12,949 bases of DNA from Romboutsia sp. 13368 (GCF_018336475.1 NZ_CP048741.1:2361547-2374495); one strand, 5' to 3'; shown: positions 1 to 7,141, counted from the stretch's first letter. Notes: generated by a model not told the origin, from the letters alone. Numbers and translations are program-made.

Positions 1-51
1 TTCTATAATTAATTTATTAGTAAAACTTTATAATATATAATCAAAATTTTT

Positions 52-83
52 GTAAAAAAAAAGCACCCATAAAAGGTACTTTT
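52..83 (-). terminator. Intrinsic terminator of the structured RNA
   Basis: Bases 75-83 pair with 59-67 (9 bp, 7-base loop), followed on the minus strand by an unbroken run of U. One pair is G-U on the minus strand but would be a C/A mismatch on the plus strand, so the hairpin itself points to minus-strand transcription. It leaves 51 bases at the window edge in which I see no gene. Confidence 0.8.
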
Positions 84-293
84 GAATATTTAGCTGACCT
101 GGTTTTTGACCCCACACTCGCCTACTGGAGGGTTCGCTTGGGTTTGCCGCACTACTAGCTCTCTCGATTTTAATACCGGTAGGTCTTACTTCTAAGCCGC
201 ACCATGATCATCAACCCAATTTTTAGTGTTGACTTACGTGGATCCCTTTGCCTGCGACTGGCTTGGACTTTCAACCACAGACCTAAATATTAC
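52..293 (-). ncRNA. raiA RNA: Structured non-coding RNA, probable raiA RNA
   Basis: The segment is clearly GC-richer than its flanks and has no plausible ORF. Read on the minus strand it has a long closing stem: 283-290 pairs perfectly with 86-93 (8 bp), and the stem continues inward through 273-280 and 99-104 with small bulges. A second 7-bp helix pairs 213-219 with 138-144. A 7-base direct repeat (GCCGCAC on the plus strand) sits at 146-152 and 196-202. A consensus promoter ends 7 bases before the inferred start near 293, and a terminator closes it at 52-83, giving a transcript of about 240 nt independent of comF. Known: the raiA RNA class of Firmicutes and Actinobacteria is about 200 nt and often precedes raiA/hpf, which in clostridia lies beside comF. 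I assign the class from position, size and fold, without a covariance search. The molecular function of the class was not settled as far as I know. Confidence 0.75.
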
Positions 294-299
294 TTATCT

Positions 300-328
300 A
301 TTTTATAATTTTAAAGTAAATATGTCAA
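300..328 (-). promoter_or_regulatory. Sigma-A promoter of the structured RNA
   Basis: On the minus strand a perfect -35 TTGACA (323-328) is followed after exactly 17 bases by a -10 TAAAAT (300-305). Transcription would begin near 293, a few bases outside the closing stem of the RNA. This is one of the two best vegetative promoters in the window and implies abundant, constitutive expression of the RNA. Confidence 0.8.
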
Positions 329-356
329 TAGAAAATTATTTCATTGTTGAAATTGA

Positions 357-1112
357 TTAGACTCTTGTTAAGAAAGTCATTATAAATATTTTATTTACAC
401 CTTCAACTCTTATAAGTTTTGATATTTCATTTACAGTTGAACCTGTTGTAAATATATCATCTACAAGTAATATATTTTTATTTTTCAAATTCTCTTTGAC
501 TTCTTTTAAGATAAATGCATTTTTCAATTCTTTTTTCCGCTCTTCTTTATTAAGTATGTATAGTCTCCTTGTATTATATTTTCTATCAATTTTATCTATT
601 ATGGGTACATTTACTAGGTCACTTAAATTTCTAGCTATCTTTTCTGCTTGGTTAAATCCTCTTTTTCTCATTCTTTTTTTGTGCAATGGAACAAACAGTA
701 TATAATCAAATTTGATATCTTCTAACTCTAATTTTTCTTTCATTATTTGTGCTATATATTTACTCATATAAGTTTTGTTATTATACTTTAATCCAAATAC
801 TATTTTTTTGCTAAGTTGTGTATATTCTATACAGGATATAACTTTATCAAAATAAAATCCTTTATTTAAACAATAATTACACCCTTCTATATTTTGATCT
901 TCTAAAGAGTAATTAATTATAGGTTTTCCACACTTTACGCACCCATCTAATATAAAACTTATATTAGTAAAACACTCCTTACACATAGAATATGTGTTAG
1001 TTTTATTTATTGGATTATCACATAATATACAATTTATATTGTCTGGGTACAAAAACTCTAAAAGTATATTTATAGCATTAATAAATATATTAAAAAAATT
1101 ATTTTTTATCAT
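357..1112 (-). CDS. comF: ComF family phosphoribosyltransferase-like protein
   Basis: This is a 251-residue ComF/ComFC family protein. In naturally transformable bacteria ComFC acts in the cytosol on incoming single-stranded DNA; in clostridia with no known natural competence its job is unclear. The N-terminal zinc region has four CxxC pairs (28/31, 44/47, 58/61, 78/81). It is followed by the family block VPLHKKRMRKRGFNQAE (141-157) and a type I phosphoribosyltransferase PRPP loop ILLVDDIFTTGST (214-226). The start codon lies two bases after the recD2 stop and has no Shine-Dalgarno sequence at normal distance: the only purine run is about 20 bases upstream, inside recD2. Translation is therefore probably coupled to recD2. 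Length and domain order are complete. There is no clear terminator after it, only a weak 6-bp AT hairpin at 338-353. Confidence 0.93.
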   Translation of the reverse strand: MIKNNFFNIFINAINILLEFLYPDNINCILCDNPINKTNTYSMCKECFTNISFILDGCVKCGKPIINYSLEDQNIEGCNYCLNKGFYFDKVISCIEYTQLSKKIVFGLKYNNKTYMSKYIAQIMKEKLELEDIKFDYILFVPLHKKRMRKRGFNQAEKIARNLSDLVNVPIIDKIDRKYNTRRLYILNKEERKKELKNAFILKEVKENLKNKNILLVDDIFTTGSTVNEISKLIRVEGVNKIFIMTFLTRV

Positions 1113-1114
1113 TT

Positions 1115-3337
1115 TTATTTTATCAATAATCCTTCTTCTCTAAATTTATTTAATTTATATGATAAATTAGAATACCTGTCATTCGTTCTATTGTTCTTTA
1201 TCATGTATTCTAAATATTTTACATCTCCAACTAATACAACTAATTTTTTAGCTCTTGTTACTGCTGTATATAATAAATTTCTGCTAAGTAACATTGGTGG
1301 TGCCCATGTTATAGGGATTACTACAACTGGAAACTCACTACCTTGGCTTTTATGTATTGTAGTACAAAAACTATGATCTAGTTCATCTAATTCATCATAC
1401 CCATAAGATACTATTTTTACTTGATCAAATAATACATAAATTTTCTTATTTTCTTTATCTATGTGATAAATGTATCCTATATCTCCATTATATATTCCTT
1501 CTCCACTTTCACTTTTGTCTTCATTTTCCCATTTCTTAGTATAATTATTCTTAATTTGCATAACTTTATCTCCAACCCTAAATATACGCTTTTGGAAGTT
1601 CTCCTCTACTTTATATTTTTGAGGTGGATTTAGGTATTTTTGAAGCTCATTATTTAAATTGATTACCCCTAAATCTCCCTTTCTCATAGACGATAATATT
1701 TGTATATCCTTTAATTTATCTAGATTATAGAATTTTGGTAACCTTTCGCTAACTAGACCTACTATCTCTTGTATAACCTCTTCATTAGTCCCTTTTCTTA
1801 AAAAGAAAAAGTCTTTCCCTTTGCTATTTAGAAATAATGGTTCTCCTTTATTTATTTTATGGGCATTTACTACTATCATACTTTCTCTAGCTTGCCTAAA
1901 TATCTCATTTAGTCTGACTACATTTATTATATTAGAATCTATCATATCCTTTAATACATTTCCCGCACCTACAGATGGTAACTGATCACTATCTCCAACT
2001 AATATAACTCTTGTTCCTGGCTTTATAGCTCTAAGTAAGCTGTACATAAGCATAATATCAACCATAGATACTTCATCTATTATTATTACATCTGCATTTA
2101 TAGGCTCTTCTTCATTTTTCATAAATTGAAGATCTTCACTATCTGTTGCATATCCCATTTCTAGTAATCTATGTATAGTTTTTGCATCACGTCCTGATGT
2201 TTCGCTCATCCTTTTTGCTGCTCTTCCAGTTGGTGCTGCTAAAACAACTTCCTTTTTATTATTCTCAAATATTTTTATTATTGTATTTATAGTTGTAGTT
2301 TTTCCTGTACCTGGGCCACCAGTTACTATAACAACTCCATTTTCTATAGCTTCTTTAACTGCAAGAACTTGATTTTGTGCTAACTTTATATTTTCTTCAT
2401 TTTCTACAAATTCAATTTCTTCATCTATATTTATATTTAAATTTTCAAACTCAGCTTGTGATAATTTTATTATTTGTTTACAAACACCATTTTCAGATAA
2501 ATAATATGGTATTAAATAAATTAACTGATTTCCATTAACCTTTTCTATATGTACCTTTTGATCGTATGCTAATGAAATTATACATTCTTCTATTATTGGA
2601 GATTTAACTTCTAGTAACTTTGACGCTTCTTGTAAAAGAATATTCTTTGGTAGATATGTATGACCACTACTTAATGACTGATTTAATGTATATAAAATCC
2701 CTTGTGAAACTCTATCTCTAGAGTCCTTTTCAATACCTATTTTATTAGCTATATTATCAGCTATTTTAAATCCAATTCCCCTTATGTCTTCTGCTAGCTT
2801 ATAAGGATTTTCATTTATTATTTTAATTGCATTATTTTTATATTTTTTATATATTCTCATACAGTAATTTGGCGTAATTCCATATGGTGATAACTCAATT
2901 ATAATATTTCTAAGCTCCCTATTTTCTTCATAGCTTTTTACTATTTGCTCTATCTTTTTACTTCCTATCCCCTCTACTTCTTTTAATCTTTCTGGAGCAT
3001 TTTGTATAATATTTAAAGTATCTACACCAAATTTATCTACTATTCTTTTTGCCATCTTTTCTCCTATACCATGTATCATTCCCGATGATAGATACACATA
3101 TATACCTTCTAGAGATGATGGAGTTACTGGCATAAATTTTTCTACTTCAAACTGAGTTCCATAAGTTTTATGATTTACCCATTTACCTTCTACTTCAATA
3201 CTTTCTCCTACCGATAAGGTTGGCATACACCCTACTATAACAATTTCATTATCTGAATTAGCTAAGTGAGCAATAGTATATCCGTTATCATCATTTTTAA
3301 ATACTATATCACTTACCATTCCTTCTATTCTTTCCAT
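1115..3337 (-). CDS. recD2: RecD2-type 5'-3' DNA helicase (SF1B)
   Basis: This is a 740-residue RecD2 (RecD-like/TraA family) helicase, which works without RecB and RecC. In the family it unwinds DNA 5' to 3' and supports repair and fork maintenance in the cytoplasm. In order: an N-terminal OB-like segment (1-70), helix-hairpin-helix repeats (about 90-200), Walker A GGPGTGKT (340-347), Walker B VIIIDE (417-422), motif III GDSDQLPS (448-455), an inserted SH3-like segment (about 585-650), motif V around TTIHKSQGSEFP (659-670) and motif VI LYTAVTRAK (689-697). All helicase motifs are intact. The start is supported by AGGAG at 3345-3349, seven bases before the ATG. It is followed after two bases by comF, so the two form a likely operon. 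The protein is full length for RecD2. Confidence 0.96.
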   Translation of the reverse strand: MERIEGMVSDIVFKNDDNGYTIAHLANSDNEIVIVGCMPTLSVGESIEVEGKWVNHKTYGTQFEVEKFMPVTPSSLEGIYVYLSSGMIHGIGEKMAKRIVDKFGVDTLNIIQNAPERLKEVEGIGSKKIEQIVKSYEENRELRNIIIELSPYGITPNYCMRIYKKYKNNAIKIINENPYKLAEDIRGIGFKIADNIANKIGIEKDSRDRVSQGILYTLNQSLSSGHTYLPKNILLQEASKLLEVKSPIIEECIISLAYDQKVHIEKVNGNQLIYLIPYYLSENGVCKQIIKLSQAEFENLNINIDEEIEFVENEENIKLAQNQVLAVKEAIENGVVIVTGGPGTGKTTTINTIIKIFENNKKEVVLAAPTGRAAKRMSETSGRDAKTIHRLLEMGYATDSEDLQFMKNEEEPINADVIIIDEVSMVDIMLMYSLLRAIKPGTRVILVGDSDQLPSVGAGNVLKDMIDSNIINVVRLNEIFRQARESMIVVNAHKINKGEPLFLNSKGKDFFFLRKGTNEEVIQEIVGLVSERLPKFYNLDKLKDIQILSSMRKGDLGVINLNNELQKYLNPPQKYKVEENFQKRIFRVGDKVMQIKNNYTKKWENEDKSESGEGIYNGDIGYIYHIDKENKKIYVLFDQVKIVSYGYDELDELDHSFCTTIHKSQGSEFPVVVIPITWAPPMLLSRNLLYTAVTRAKKLVVLVGDVKYLEYMIKNNRTNDRYSNLSYKLNKFREEGLLIK

Positions 3338-3389
3338 ATTTGCTCTCCTACAATAATTACTATTTCTATACTCGTCTTAAGTTGTAATT

Positions 3390-3418
3390 ATTATACCTTT
3401 TATAATAAATAAAATCAC
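3390..3418 (-). promoter_or_regulatory. Candidate recD2-comF promoter
   Basis: A perfect -10 TATAAT lies on the minus strand at 3390-3395, about 52 bases upstream of the recD2 ATG. With 17-base spacing the -35 (3413-3418) is weak (GTGATT) and falls inside the metK terminator stem. The -10 is convincing; the -35 is not. Confidence 0.4.
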
Positions 3419-3452
3419 CCCTTAAAATAAATTTACTTTAAGGGGTGATTTT
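3411..3452 (-). terminator. Intrinsic terminator after metK
   Basis: A perfect 16-bp stem (3411-3426 with 3437-3452) contains a CACCCC/GGGGTG core and a 10-base loop. It starts 20 bases after the metK stop. On the minus strand it is followed by a T-rich, interrupted tract. The plus-strand face has an equally good T run, so it may stop transcription from both sides. Confidence 0.85.
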
Positions 3453-3471
3453 TTATTAGGTTTTATTTAAA

Positions 3472-4665
3472 TTATTCTCCTAATGCTTCTTTTCTTAATG
3501 TATCTGCTTTATCAGTTCTTTCCCATGGTAAGTCTAAGTCATTTCTTCCAAAGTGTCCATAAGCAGCTACTTGCTTGTATATTGGTTTTCTTAAGTCTAA
3601 GTCTCTTATTATTGCACCTGGTCTTAAGTCAAAGTGCTTATTAACTAATTCAACTAACTTTTCTTCTGAAACTTTTCCTGTTCCAAAAGTATCTATAAAT
3701 ATTGATAATGGTCTAGCAACACCTATAGCATAAGCTAACTCTATTTCACACTTATCTGCAAGTCCTGCAGCAACTATATTTTTAGCAACATATCTTGCAG
3801 CATAAGCAGCTGATCTATCAACCTTTGTAGGGTCTTTTCCTGAGAATGCTCCTCCACCGTGTCTAGAGTATCCTCCGTAAGTATCTATTATTATTTTTCT
3901 TCCTGTAAGGCCTGTATCTCCTTGAGGTCCTCCTATAACGAATCTTCCTGTTGGGTTTATATATATTATAGTTTCTTCATCAAGTAACTCTGCAGGTATA
4001 ACTGCTTTTATTACATGCTCTATTAAATCTCTTCTTATTGTTTCATTATCAACTTCTTCTCCGTGTTGAGTTGATATAAGTATAGTATGTACTCTTACTA
4101 CTTTAGAACCATCATATTCAACAGTTACTTGAGTTTTTCCATCTGGTCTTAAGTATTCTAAAGTTCCATTCTTTCTAACTTCTGTTAATCTTCTAGATAA
4201 CTTATGAGCTAACGATATTGGAAGAGGCATTAATTCTTCTGTTTCGTTACAAGCAAAACCAAACATTATACCTTGGTCTCCAGCTCCTACTTTTTCTATT
4301 TCATCTTCAGTTACTTCACCTTGTTTATTTTCTAAGGCTTCATCAACACCCATAGCTATATCTCCTGATTGCTCATCTATAGCTGTTATAACTGCACAAG
4401 TCTCTCCATCAAATCCATACTTAGCTCTATCATATCCTATTTCTTTTACTGTCTTTCTTACTAACTTAGGTATATCAACATAAGTATTAGTACTTATCTC
4501 TCCTGCTACTAGTACTAAACCTGTTGTAACAGTTGTTTCACATGCAACTCTAGCATGTGGGTCATTTTCTAATAATGCATCTAATATTGAATCTGATATT
4601 TGGTCACATATTTTATCTGGATGCCCTTCTGTCACTGATTCTGATGTAAATAAATGTCTTGCCAT
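3472..4665 (-). CDS. metK: S-adenosylmethionine synthetase (methionine adenosyltransferase)
   Basis: MetK joins L-methionine and ATP to make S-adenosylmethionine, releasing phosphate and diphosphate; it is a cytosolic tetramer in the family. The 397-residue protein is full length. It shows the N-terminal signature GHPDKICDQISD (14-25), the conserved GAGDQGIMFGFA block (127-138) and the glycine-rich GGGAFSGKDPTKVDRSAAY segment (270-288). The start is fixed by AGGAGG at 4673-4678, seven bases before the ATG. It is a single-gene unit: its own promoter and SAM-I riboswitch lie upstream, and a strong terminator follows. This makes it a direct negative feedback loop in which the product SAM shuts off its synthase. 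Confidence 0.99.
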   Translation of the reverse strand: MARHLFTSESVTEGHPDKICDQISDSILDALLENDPHARVACETTVTTGLVLVAGEISTNTYVDIPKLVRKTVKEIGYDRAKYGFDGETCAVITAIDEQSGDIAMGVDEALENKQGEVTEDEIEKVGAGDQGIMFGFACNETEELMPLPISLAHKLSRRLTEVRKNGTLEYLRPDGKTQVTVEYDGSKVVRVHTILISTQHGEEVDNETIRRDLIEHVIKAVIPAELLDEETIIYINPTGRFVIGGPQGDTGLTGRKIIIDTYGGYSRHGGGAFSGKDPTKVDRSAAYAARYVAKNIVAAGLADKCEIELAYAIGVARPLSIFIDTFGTGKVSEEKLVELVNKHFDLRPGAIIRDLDLRKPIYKQVAAYGHFGRNDLDLPWERTDKADTLRKEALGE

Positions 4666-4740
4666 AATCCATCCTCCTAAAATTTAATGTACATTCTTAT
4701 TATTATTACAAGGTAGTTAGTTTTATACGTATTTAAAATA

Positions 4741-4769
4741 AAAAAACCTCTTCTTATTAAGAAGAGGTT
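4741..4769 (-). terminator. Riboswitch expression-platform terminator
   Basis: An 11-bp perfect stem (4745-4755 with 4759-4769) with a 3-base loop precedes a U run on the minus strand. It lies between the SAM aptamer and metK, so it must act conditionally. The rest of the leader to the metK ribosome-binding site (4679-4740) shows no further structure I can identify. Confidence 0.93.
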
Positions 4770-4910
4770 AATTTTCGTATATATAAATACATTAATTAAC
4801 TAACCTCATCTTTCAAGATATATAATCTTGTAGGATTTAGCACCTTTTCCCTAATGGGTGGTTGCTGGGCTTCACAGGGCCTGTCCCTCCGCCTCTCTTG
4901 ATAAGGTAAT
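4741..4910 (-). promoter_or_regulatory. SAM-I (S-box) riboswitch controlling metK
   Basis: On the minus strand this leader has the SAM-I core in order: the P1 5' strand (4900-4907), the conserved AGAG...GGAGGGA segment, GGCCC...TGAAGCCC, GCAACC, AAGGTGCTAAATCC, and the P1 3' strand (4803-4810), which pairs perfectly with 4900-4907 apart from one G-U. The P1 3' strand and the bases after it (4799-4807) can instead form a 9-bp antiterminator with 4764-4772, which covers the 5' arm of the terminator at 4745-4769. SAM binding should hold P1 closed, free the terminator and stop transcription before metK. The logic is read from sequence; the mechanism is that known for the class. Confidence 0.97.
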
Positions 4911-4944
4911 CAAGAAATATTCATTTTTTATTTAATATATACTT

Positions 4945-4973
4945 ATATTACTATTTTTTTATTATTATGTCAA
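4945..4973 (-). promoter_or_regulatory. Sigma-A promoter of metK riboswitch leader
   Basis: On the minus strand a perfect -35 TTGACA (4968-4973), a 17-base spacer and a -10 TAATAT (4945-4950) lie just before the aptamer. Transcription would start near 4938, about 30 bases ahead of P1. Confidence 0.85.
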
Positions 4974-5084
4974 TAGACTATTGTAATTATCTTTATATGG
5001 TATATATAGGTTTTATAATTTATAAATTACCTATTTTGTATCTATTATAAATTAATTTTGTCTAAACAAAACCTTAAATTTACT

Positions 5085-5132
5085 GCATTAAGCTTTTGAT
5101 ATAGGCATTTTTTTTATAAATTTTTCATATAT
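5085..5132 (+). promoter_or_regulatory. Candidate forespore (sigma-G-like) promoters of yyaC
   Basis: Two tandem arrangements resemble the B. subtilis sigma-G pattern (GHATR, 17-18 bases, CATWHTA). One is GCATT at 5085-5089 with CATTTTT at 5106-5112; the other is GCATT at 5105-5109 with CATATAT at 5126-5132. Both have 16-base spacing, one short of ideal, in very AT-rich DNA where chance matches are common. The downstream one would leave a leader of only about 15 bases. The rest of the divergent metK-yyaC gap (4974-5084) shows AT-rich sequence with no other signal I trust. Confidence 0.3.
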
Positions 5133-5153
5133 TTTTTTGGAAAGGGGGTTCCT

Positions 5154-5663
5154 ATGTATTTAGCCAAAATAAATTATAAAAAAGAAAGTGTAGTACAGGT
5201 TCTAAGTTCAATTATTAAAGATATAATTGATGAAAACACAGTTGTAGTCTGTATAGGAACAGATAGGGCTATAGGTGATGCCCTTGGCCCTTTAGTTGGC
5301 ACAATGCTTAAAAATAGTGATTTTAAATACCCTGTCTACGGTACATTAGATAACCCTATCCATGCTTTAAATATTTATGAATCTATTGAACATATAAAAA
5401 AATTCCATCCTAAAGGTAACTTTCTAGCTATAGATGCTTGTTTAGGCTCAAAAAGCAGTATAGGTAATATACAAATAAGAGAAGGACCTATCTTACCAGG
5501 AAAAGGTGTTGGTAAGAAATTACCTCAAATCGGACACTATTCAATAGTAGGTATAGTAGATAAAATAGATGAAAATAATAGATTTTCATTTAATAATGTT
5601 AGACTTAGTTTTATATTAGAATTAGCTGAAATTATATCTCTATCACTTTTACTTTCAACATGA
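5154..5663 (+). CDS. yyaC: Spore protease YyaC (DUF1256 family)
   Basis: This is a 169-residue protein of the YyaC/DUF1256 family, made in the forespore in B. subtilis and related in fold to the germination protease GPR and hydrogenase-maturation proteases. Its substrate is not established. Family blocks are VVVCIGTDRAIGDALGP (30-46), with Asp42 in the GD-LGP turn, IDACLG (93-98), and PGKGVGKKLPQIGHYSI (115-131) with His128. Asp42, Asp94 and His128 are candidate metal or active-site residues by analogy only. Start: GGGGG at 5144-5148, five bases before the ATG. It is the only plus-strand gene here, divergent from metK and convergent with mreB, with which it shares a terminator. The sporulation setting agrees with the family assignment. 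Confidence 0.9.
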   Translation: MYLAKINYKKESVVQVLSSIIKDIIDENTVVVCIGTDRAIGDALGPLVGTMLKNSDFKYPVYGTLDNPIHALNIYESIEHIKKFHPKGNFLAIDACLGSKSSIGNIQIREGPILPGKGVGKKLPQIGHYSIVGIVDKIDENNRFSFNNVRLSFILELAEIISLSLLLST

Positions 5664-5665
5664 AT

Positions 5666-5724
5666 AAAACATAAAAAATCCTACTTTAGTTTAGATAATT
5701 TTAAAGTAGGATTTTTTATGTTTT
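5666..5724. terminator. Bidirectional terminator between yyaC and mreB
   Basis: A perfect 23-bp inverted repeat (5666-5688 with 5702-5724, 13-base loop) fills the gap between the two convergent genes. The core is ATCCTACTTTA/TAAAGTAGGAT with T runs within the outer arm on both strands, so it can end transcription from either side. Confidence 0.9.
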
Positions 5725-5730
5725 AGATAT

Positions 5731-6747
5731 CTATTTATTAAAAATTCCACCTGACTTTAATAAATCTATTGAGCCAAGTGCTTTTCCTGTTCCTTTTGCA
5801 ACACAAGATAATGGCTCATCTGCAACTATTACCTTTATTCCTGTTCTTTCTTCTATTCTCTTACCTAATCCATATAATAATGCTCCTCCACCAGTCATTA
5901 TTATTCCTTTATCACTTATATCTGCTGCTAACTCTGGAGGTGTTTTCTCTAGAACTATATGTGTTGTAACTACAATTTGTTCAACACATTCCTCTAAAGC
6001 ATCTAATACCTCTGAAGAATGTACAGTTATAGAATGAGGTAATCCAGTTATTAAATTTCTACCTGTTACTTTCATAGATTTCTCTTCTTCTATTTTATAT
6101 GCACATCCTATTTCTATTTTTATCTTTTCAGCAGTTCTTTCACCTATTAGAAGGTTATGTTGTTTTTTAATATACCTTACTATAGCTTCATCAAATTTAT
6201 CTCCACCCATTTTTATTGATTCACTTACTACTGCTCCACCTAGAGATATTACAGCTATATCAGCTGTACCTCCTCCTATATCAATTACCATATTTCCATT
6301 AGGTTGAGCTATATCTATTCCGGCCCCTATTGCAGCTGCTATAGGCTCTTCTATTATGTACACTTCTCTTGCACCTGCTTGTCTTGTAGCTTCTTCTACT
6401 GCTCTTTTTTCAACTTCCGTTACACCTGTAGGAACACAAACCATTATTCTAGGCATGAAGAATCTATTAAATCCCTTTTTATCTACTACTTTTTCTATAA
6501 AGTACTTTAACATTTTTTCAGTTACATCATAGTCAGATATAACACCATCTCTTAATGGTCTTATTGCAACTATATTGCCTGGTGTTCTACCTATCATCCT
6601 TCTAGCTTCTTCTCCAACTGCTAATACAGCCTTAGCTTTCTTATCTATAGCTACAACAGAAGGCTCTTCTAAAACAATACCTTTACCTTTAACATATACA
6701 AGTACATTTGCCGTACCTAAATCTATACCTATATCTGCTCTAGACAT
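5731..6747 (-). CDS. mreB: Rod shape-determining protein MreB/Mbl (bacterial actin)
   Basis: This 338-residue MreB-family actin forms membrane-bound filaments that guide lateral cell-wall synthesis through the elongasome. ATP-site motifs are intact: phosphate 1 DIGIDLGTANVLVYV (5-19), connect 1 EEPIAAAIGAG (133-143), phosphate 2 MVIDIGGGTADIAV (153-166) and the adenosine motif GIIMTGGGALL (281-291). The protein is full length. Start: AAGGAG at 6756-6761, eight bases before the ATG. The place directly after spoIIID matches mbl of B. subtilis, but blocks such as VCVPTGVTEVEKRAVEEATRQAGARE (104-128) look closer to MreB than to Mbl as I remember them, so the paralogue name is uncertain. No mreC or mreD is adjacent; they are presumably elsewhere. 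Confidence 0.95.
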   Translation of the reverse strand: MSRADIGIDLGTANVLVYVKGKGIVLEEPSVVAIDKKAKAVLAVGEEARRMIGRTPGNIVAIRPLRDGVISDYDVTEKMLKYFIEKVVDKKGFNRFFMPRIMVCVPTGVTEVEKRAVEEATRQAGAREVYIIEEPIAAAIGAGIDIAQPNGNMVIDIGGGTADIAVISLGGAVVSESIKMGGDKFDEAIVRYIKKQHNLLIGERTAEKIKIEIGCAYKIEEEKSMKVTGRNLITGLPHSITVHSSEVLDALEECVEQIVVTTHIVLEKTPPELAADISDKGIIMTGGGALLYGLGKRIEERTGIKVIVADEPLSCVAKGTGKALGSIDLLKSGGIFNK

Positions 6748-6778
6748 TACTTCAACTCCTTTTTATTTTAATCGATTC

Positions 6779-6826
6779 ATTATAAACCCTATTATACAAA
6801 ATATACAAAAAACTTATTTAAGTCAA
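6779..6826 (-). promoter_or_regulatory. Candidate mreB promoter region
   Basis: On the minus strand there are two perfect TATAAT boxes (6791-6796 and 6779-6784) and a TTGACT (6821-6826). TTGACT is too far from either box (24 or more bases). The better-spaced pair is TTGTAT (6803-6808), 18 bases, TATAAT (6779-6784). I cannot say which start is used. A promoter is needed here because the spoIIID terminator lies immediately upstream. Confidence 0.5.
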
Positions 6827-6827
6827 G

Positions 6828-6859
6828 AAAAAGATGTAGGTATTACCCTACATCTTTTT
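6828..6859 (-). terminator. Terminator overlapping the end of spoIIID
   Basis: The stem (6847-6854 with 6833-6840, extended by A-T pairs to 6859 and 6828) is followed by a short U run on the minus strand. Its 5' arm is the last codons of spoIIID (…Asp-Val-Gly), and the TAA stop at 6843-6845 lies in the loop, so coding sequence doubles as terminator. Confidence 0.8.
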
Positions 6860-7109
6860 TTGTTTCTTTTTCATATTTAAGTTTTGTTGCCATTCCACCT
6901 CTGATATGTCTTTCAGATTTATTTTTTTCTAAAACCATCTTAACCTCTTTTGCAAGAGTAGGGTTTATTTCTTCTAATCGTTCGGTAACATCTTTGTGAA
7001 TAGTACTTTTACTCACACCAAATGTTTTAGCGGTTTGTCTTACTGTAGTATTCTTTTCTAATATATATTTTGCCACAACGATTGCTCGTTCCTCTATATG
7101 AGATCTCAC
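6843..7109 (-). CDS. spoIIID: Sporulation transcription factor SpoIIID
   Basis: SpoIIID is a small DNA-binding protein that activates and represses mother-cell genes between the sigma-E and sigma-K stages. The 88-residue protein has a helix-turn-helix at about 22-42 (TTVRQTAKTFGVSKSTIHKD) and the conserved basic C-terminal segment RHIRGGMATKLKYEK (67-81) that contacts DNA in the family. The start is GTG at 7107-7109, chosen because a strong GAGGAGG lies about seven bases upstream and the N-terminus then matches the family. The nearby ATG at 7112-7114 is followed at once by TAG. It stands alone between two terminators, with a sigma-E type promoter upstream. Confidence 0.96.
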   Translation of the reverse strand: MRSHIEERAIVVAKYILEKNTTVRQTAKTFGVSKSTIHKDVTERLEEINPTLAKEVKMVLEKNKSERHIRGGMATKLKYEKETKKDVG

Positions 7110-7141
7110 TACATTCCCTCCTCACATACTAACCTTAATGA

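Noticed and set aside
52..293. 6S RNA, T-box or RNase P RNA at the left end
   Set aside because: The fold is not one long rod, no T-box or RNase P core sequences are seen, and the position beside comF fits the raiA class better.
338..353. Hairpin after comF as its terminator
   Set aside because: Only six A/T-dominated pairs with a 4-base loop and a poor T run; too weak to call.
496..705. Plus-strand open frames opposite comF, recD2, mreB, spoIID, murA and glmS
   Set aside because: They lie opposite strongly conserved genes, have no ribosome-binding site and encode low-complexity Leu/Phe/Ser-rich peptides typical of antisense shadows.
7112..7114. ATG start for spoIIID
   Set aside because: It is followed directly by TAG; the GTG at 7107-7109 opens the conserved frame and is well placed after the Shine-Dalgarno.
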